From positions 744,001 through 808,000 of the forward strand of contig NZ_FORV01000001.1 of NCBI RefSeq assembly GCF_900114095.1: DNA of 64,000 bases, in the 5' to 3' direction. The notes under the pieces are model-generated. The model searched no databases. It was not told where the DNA came from and saw only the letters and a program-made list of their open reading frames with translations. Below, in pieces: positions 58,744 to 64,000 of this stretch. The DNA comes from Sphingomonas sp. NFR04 (GTDB taxonomy: Bacteria > Pseudomonadota > Alphaproteobacteria > Sphingomonadales > Sphingomonadaceae). Both the position numbers and the translations under genes were made by a program. Within the stretch, counting starts at the first letter, position 1; every line of letters starts with the position of its first letter.

Positions 58744-58886
58744 TCCTCCACCGGAGCGCAGCTCCGGGGGAGGGGGACCATCTGCGCGAGCAAATGGTGG
58801 AGGGGGTCAGCCGCGGCGGGAGGGGCGTTCCCCCCTCCACCACCGCCTTCGGCGGCGGTCCCCCTCCCCCGCTTCGCGGTGGAGGA
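58744..58886. repeat. Dispersed palindromic repeat, family C, copy 2
   Basis: A 143-bp element with ends TCCTCCACCGGAGCGCAGCT and CCGCTTCGCGGTGGAGGA, and internal GGGGGAGGGGGACCAT and CCACCGCCTTCGGCGG hairpins. It is related to 27358-27486. It lies between the convergent aldolase and ferredoxin reductase genes. Confidence 0.85.
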
Positions 58887-58909
58887 GACGCTAGTGGGTG
58901 CGTCAGGCG

Positions 58910-59725
58910 TTAGCCGACGAAGGCGCGCTCGATCACGAAATCGCCCGGCGCGTTGTTCGAGCCTTCCTTGAAGCCCTTGCCTTCGAGCAGCGTGGCGAAA
59001 TCGCGGATCATGTCCATCGATCCGCACAGCATCACGCGGTCGGTCTCCGGATGGAGCACCGCATCGCCGGGCACGCCTTCGAACAGCTTGCCGTTCTCCA
59101 GCAGCGTGCCGATCCGCTCGCTGGTGTGGAAGGGCTCGCGGGTTACCGTCGGCACATAATGGAACTGGGCGGCGGCCTGTTCGCCGATCAGCGGATCGTC
59201 GGCCAGCTTGGCGGCGAGCTCGTCATGATAGGCGAGGTCGCTCACCCGGCGCACGCTGTGCACCGCGATCACCTGCTCGAACCGCTCATAGATCTCGGGA
59301 TCGCGCGCGACGCTGAGGAACGGCGCAAGGCCGGTGCCGGTGGAGAGCAGGAACAGGCGGCGGCCCGGCAGCAGCGCGTCGGCGACCAAGGTGCCGGTCG
59401 ACTTCTTGCCGAGATAGATATCGTCGCCGGGCACGATCTTCTGCAGCTTCGAGGTCAGCGGACCATCCTGCACCTTGATCGACAGGAATTCGAGCTCCTC
59501 GGCCCAGGACGGGCTGGCGACCGAATAGGCGCGCATCAGCGGCTTGCCGCCTTCGCCTTCCAGGCCGATCATCACGAACTCGCCCGAGCGGAAGCGGAAG
59601 CTGGCCGGACGCTCGATCGCGAAGCTGAACAGATGCTCGTTCCAGTGGCGGACCCACAGCACCTTGGCGGTGGCGAAGGCGGGATGTTCGGGAAGCAGCG
59701 CGGGCGCGCGCGTGTCGACGGTCAT
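58910..59725 (-). CDS. fpr: Ferredoxin--NADP+ reductase
   Basis: A 271-residue FAD enzyme of the bacterial Fpr type. FAD contacts are RFRSGEFVMIGL and MRAYSVASPSW; the NADP domain has LLSTGTGLAPFLSVARDP and VMLCGSMDMIRD. The C-terminus ERAFVG is typical of the subclass II bacterial enzymes. It transfers electrons between NADPH and ferredoxin or flavodoxin. Confidence 0.95.
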   Translation of the reverse strand: MTVDTRAPALLPEHPAFATAKVLWVRHWNEHLFSFAIERPASFRFRSGEFVMIGLEGEGGKPLMRAYSVASPSWAEELEFLSIKVQDGPLTSKLQKIVPGDDIYLGKKSTGTLVADALLPGRRLFLLSTGTGLAPFLSVARDPEIYERFEQVIAVHSVRRVSDLAYHDELAAKLADDPLIGEQAAAQFHYVPTVTREPFHTSERIGTLLENGKLFEGVPGDAVLHPETDRVMLCGSMDMIRDFATLLEGKGFKEGSNNAPGDFVIERAFVG

Positions 59726-59852
59726 GAAAGCGGGTCCTCGTAACGCTCTGTCGGCCCGGCCGCCCGCATGGCGATACCGGGACTGGAAATAAAGAAAGGC
59801 GGCCCTCTGCCATCAGAAGCCGCCCGCGTCCAGAAAGTAGCGCTTCGCTGCG

Positions 59853-60107
59853 CTAAACGCCGTGTGCGAAAGGGGCCCCGGTCGACCAATGCCGCAGCAG
59901 CGCCATCGTGTCCTCCGCCGTCAGCGTCGCGCCATCCGTCTCGATCCAGCACTCGCCGCGCTGCTCCGGCTGCACCGCCGAAAGTCCGTGCGCCAAAAGC
60001 ACCAACGAGCCCCGCGCCACCACCACCGAACGCGCGCCCGCCGACGCAACGCTACCGGCGATCCGCCGACGCAATTCGGCTGGTGCATTCATCGGCGGCG
60101 ACCGCAT
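59853..60107 (-). CDS. Unknown small protein
   Basis: An 84-residue protein of no family I recognise (NAPAELRRRIAGSVASAG, VVVARGSLVLLAHGLSAV, ending RHWSTGAPFAHGV). AGGGGA lies eight bases upstream of the ATG at 60107. A longer frame begins at 60221 with a different, more AT-rich composition, so the shorter form is preferred. Confidence 0.5.
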   Translation of the reverse strand: MRSPPMNAPAELRRRIAGSVASAGARSVVVARGSLVLLAHGLSAVQPEQRGECWIETDGATLTAEDTMALLRHWSTGAPFAHGV

Positions 60108-60260
60108 CGAAGTTTCCCCTGTCCAGCGCGTGATCGTCTGCCGGTTAACGTTCACGCGCAGCTTCAGCCGCAAATGTGCGAAGATTTCATGGGCGAATGT
60201 CGTAAACCTGTCATCAAACACTAATCGCTCGTTTACCGCCGTGCCCTACCGGAGGCGGCG

Positions 60261-62073
<1,813 letters not shown>

Positions 62074-62120
62074 CGCAGCGTAAGGCGGGGGCGATGAGGC
62101 CGCCGCACGAGAAATTTTAT

Positions 62121-62138
62121 TGCCCGATTCGTCGGGCA
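62121..62138. promoter_or_regulatory. Palindrome TGCCCGA-TTCG-TCGGGCA between glnB and glnA
   Basis: A perfect seven-base inverted repeat, matching the one upstream of glnB at 61593. It ends 27 bases before the glnA start. It could be a second NtrC-type site allowing separate glnA control, or, as RNA, a hairpin with a UUCG loop affecting glnA translation. Confidence 0.55.
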
Positions 62139-62165
62139 CACGAAAGAGAGCGAAAGGGCATTACG

Positions 62166-63578
62166 ATGGCGAATTCGGCCAGTGACATCCTGAAGATGGT
62201 GAAGGATCAGGAGATCGAGTGGATCGACCTGCGCTTTACCGACCCCAAGGGCAAGTGGCAGCACCTGACCATGGTCGCGTCGGTCCTCGGTGAGGACGAG
62301 CTGACCGACGGCCTGATGTTCGACGGTTCGTCGATCGAAGGCTGGAAGGCCATCAACGAGTCCGACATGATCCTGAAGCCGGATCTGGACGCGGTGTGGA
62401 TCGATCCGTTCTCGGCCACCCCGATGCTGATCCTGGTCTGCGACATCGTCGAGCCGTCGACCGGCGAGCTCTATGCCCGCGACCCGCGCTCGACCGCGAA
62501 GCGGGCCGAGAGCTATCTGAAGACCACCGGCATCGGCGACACCATCTATGTCGGTCCCGAAGCCGAGTTCTTCATGTTCGACGACGTGCGGTTCGAGAAC
62601 AGCTACTCGACCAGCTACTACAAGATCGACGACATCGAGCTGCCGGGCAATTCGGGCCGCGAATATGAAGCCGGCAACCTCGGCCACCGTCCGCGCGCCA
62701 AGGGCGGCTATTTCCCGGTCGCGCCGGTCGACAGCGCCGTCGACATCCGCGGCGAGATGGTCTCGACCATGCTCGAAATGGGCCTGCCCTGCGACAAGCA
62801 TCACCACGAGGTCGCCGCCGCGCAGCACGAGCTGGGCCTGACCTTCGGCACGCTGGTGACCACCGCCGATCGCATGCAGATCTACAAGTATGTCGTGCAC
62901 CAGGTCGCCCAGGCCTATGGCAAGACCGCGACCTTCATGCCGAAGCCGATCAAGGAAGATAACGGCTCGGGCATGCACACCCACATGTCGATCTGGGAAA
63001 AGGGCAACCCGCTGTTCGCCGGCAACGGCTATGCGGGCCTGAGCGACACCTGCCTCTACTTCATCGGCGGCGTGATCAAGCACGCCAAGGCGCTCAACGC
63101 CTTCACCAACCCGTCGACCAACAGCTACAAGCGTCTGGTCCCGGGCTATGAGGCGCCGGTGCTGCTCGCCTATTCGAGCCGCAACCGCTCGGCCTCGTGC
63201 CGCATCCCGTACGGCACCGGCAGCAAGGCGAAGCGCGTCGAGTTCCGCTTCCCGGACGCGCTGGCCAACCCGTATCTCTGCTATTCGGCGCTGCTGATGG
63301 CGGGCCTGGACGGCATCCAGAACAAGATCCACCCGGGCGACCCGATGGACAAGAACCTGTACGATCTGCCCCCGGCAGAACTGGCCGAAGTGCCGACCGT
63401 GTGCGGTTCGCTCCGCGAGGCGCTGGACAGCCTGGAAGCCGATTTCGACTTCCTGCTGAAGGGCGACGTGTTCTCGAAGGACCAGATCGAGGCCTATATC
63501 GAGATCAAGCGTGCCGACGTTGCCCGTTGGGAAATGACCCCGAGCCCGGTCGAGTACGACATGTACTATTCGAGCTGA
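62166..63578 (+). CDS. glnA: Glutamine synthetase, type I
   Basis: A 470-residue enzyme assembling ammonia and glutamate into glutamine. Motifs are [30 protein letters not shown], the ATP segment [16 protein letters not shown] and [17 protein letters not shown]. The adenylylation Tyr is residue 399 (KNLYDLPP). It lies 92 bases after glnB, with the palindrome in between, and is followed by a strong terminator. Confidence 0.98.
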   Translation: MANSASDILKMVKDQEIEWIDLRFTDPKGKWQHLTMVASVLGEDELTDGLMFDGSSIEGWKAINESDMILKPDLDAVWIDPFSATPMLILVCDIVEPSTGELYARDPRSTAKRAESYLKTTGIGDTIYVGPEAEFFMFDDVRFENSYSTSYYKIDDIELPGNSGREYEAGNLGHRPRAKGGYFPVAPVDSAVDIRGEMVSTMLEMGLPCDKHHHEVAAAQHELGLTFGTLVTTADRMQIYKYVVHQVAQAYGKTATFMPKPIKEDNGSGMHTHMSIWEKGNPLFAGNGYAGLSDTCLYFIGGVIKHAKALNAFTNPSTNSYKRLVPGYEAPVLLAYSSRNRSASCRIPYGTGSKAKRVEFRFPDALANPYLCYSALLMAGLDGIQNKIHPGDPMDKNLYDLPPAELAEVPTVCGSLREALDSLEADFDFLLKGDVFSKDQIEAYIEIKRADVARWEMTPSPVEYDMYYSS

Positions 63579-63602
63579 TCCTTTCAGGATCGGCTGAAGA
63601 AG

Positions 63603-63636
63603 GGGCGTCCGGAGCGATCCGGGCGCCCTTTTCTTT
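63603..63636 (+). terminator. Rho-independent terminator after glnA
   Basis: GGGCGTCCGGA-GCGA-TCCGGGCGCCC is an eleven-pair stem with one wobble, followed by TTTTCTTTT. Confidence 0.92.
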
Positions 63637-63678
63637 TGCGCGTGTGGCAGCGCTGCTGCGAGAACATTGCCACCATGC

Positions 63679-63776
63679 CGTCATCCCCGCAAAGGCGGGG
63701 ATCCATCGGCGCTGGTGCTGCGGTTCTTTCCCCCCACCGCACTGGCGAATGGATCCCCGCCTCCGCGGGGATGACG
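63679..63776. repeat. Dispersed palindromic repeat, family B, copy 3
   Basis: A 98-bp element with ends CGTCATCCCCGCAAAGGCGG and CCGCCTCCGCGGGGATGACG. It shares the inner AAAGAACCGCAGC segment with copy 1, here inverted, so the element is inserted in the opposite orientation. Confidence 0.9.
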
Positions 63777-63885
63777 ATAGTGTTTGAAAACCCTCGTTTC
63801 GCGAAGCCGCAACGTCGCGAGAGACGATTGAGCGCGCCCGATCACCGTGCTAGCCAGCTATATCACCCAGAAGGACTCCGCCTCC

Positions 63886-64000
63886 ATGCGTCTTCCGCGT
63901 CTCGCAGCGCTGCTGCTCGGCACTTCGCTGCTCGCTTCCCCTGCCCTTGCCCAGACCGCCGCGACGGCCAAGTACGGCCCCTGGGGCGTCGATCTCACCA
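63886..64000 (+). CDS. Start of an exported protein, probably an M13-family metallopeptidase (cut by window edge)
   Basis: The first 38 codons show a clear signal peptide (MRLPRLAALLLGTSLLASPA, cleavage after ALAQ) followed by KYGPWGVDLT. In sphingomonads the YGPWGVDLT motif just after the signal is typical of M13 (neprilysin-like, PepO) peptidases. Only the start is visible, so the assignment rests on this short motif. Confidence 0.6.
   Translation, partial: MRLPRLAALLLGTSLLASPALAQTAATAKYGPWGVDLT

Noticed and set aside
57601..58971. A 456-codon plus-strand frame shifted relative to the threonine aldolase.
   Set aside because: The aldolase frame carries all PLP motifs; this one is Arg-rich and has none.

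Overview
The window is a high-GC chromosomal segment from an alphaproteobacterium, most likely a sphingomonad (Sphingomonas or a close relative). The evidence is the gene content and style: a large TonB-dependent receptor, an N-terminally extended ribosomal protein S9, a UbiK-YbjN-ProC cluster, a proteobacterial glnB-glnA pair, and many tightly packed operons with ATGA or GTGA overlaps. There is no plasmid origin, prophage, IS element or CRISPR array that I can see.

Layout. Positions 1-1893 hold glycerol metabolism: glpD runs off the left edge and is divergent from glpK across a GlpR-like operator region. Positions 2058-2886 hold an ArsR regulator with an SRPBCC protein, bracketed by two copies of a 110-bp repeat. 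An OprB porin, an AraC regulator and an exported VOC protein follow on the minus strand. Positions 6784-16779 are the most striking metabolic locus: a LacI regulator divergent from a nine-gene run encoding an MFS permease, three TIM-barrel isomerase/epimerase-like proteins, a Gfo/Idh/MocA oxidoreductase, a small cytochrome c, a DUF1080 3-keto-glycoside hydrolase, a Tat-exported small dehydrogenase subunit and a GMC flavoprotein. Together they look like an oxidative 3-keto-glycoside catabolic pathway.

Positions 16837-30692 are mostly housekeeping: tRNA-Gln, ilvE, MarR, hemerythrin, proC-ybjN-ubiK, tspO, tlyA, merC-zur, dxs, ctaA, cutA and rplM-rpsI. They are interrupted by an AT-rich island (about 21.7-22.5 kb) carrying an unknown membrane/coiled-coil gene whose frame is cut by one TGA. 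Positions 31102-37847 carry a DUF1800-DUF1501 pair, a phosphoesterase with a lipid kinase-like protein, an enoyl-CoA hydratase and a ferredoxin reductase-like flavoprotein. After tRNA-Gly (38032) comes a metal-related accessory block: acr3-arsC-arsR, then a minus-strand operon of a small unknown protein, a DUF2182 membrane protein, a tyrosinase with a duplicated N-terminal domain and a multicopper oxidase.

Positions 46308-64000 return to core genes: an M20 peptidase, a JAB-domain protein, thyA-folA, a dipeptidase, ribF, a TonB receptor, a CinA-like protein, a GFA protein, map, a threonine aldolase with a highly structured leader resembling a riboswitch, ferredoxin-NADP reductase, a cytosolic chemoreceptor-like protein, and glnB-glnA behind a clear sigma-54 promoter with matching palindromes. 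The start of an M13 peptidase is at the right edge. Three families of 95-145 bp dispersed palindromic repeats (nine copies) sit between genes across the window. All functions are read from sequence by eye; no database search was run.
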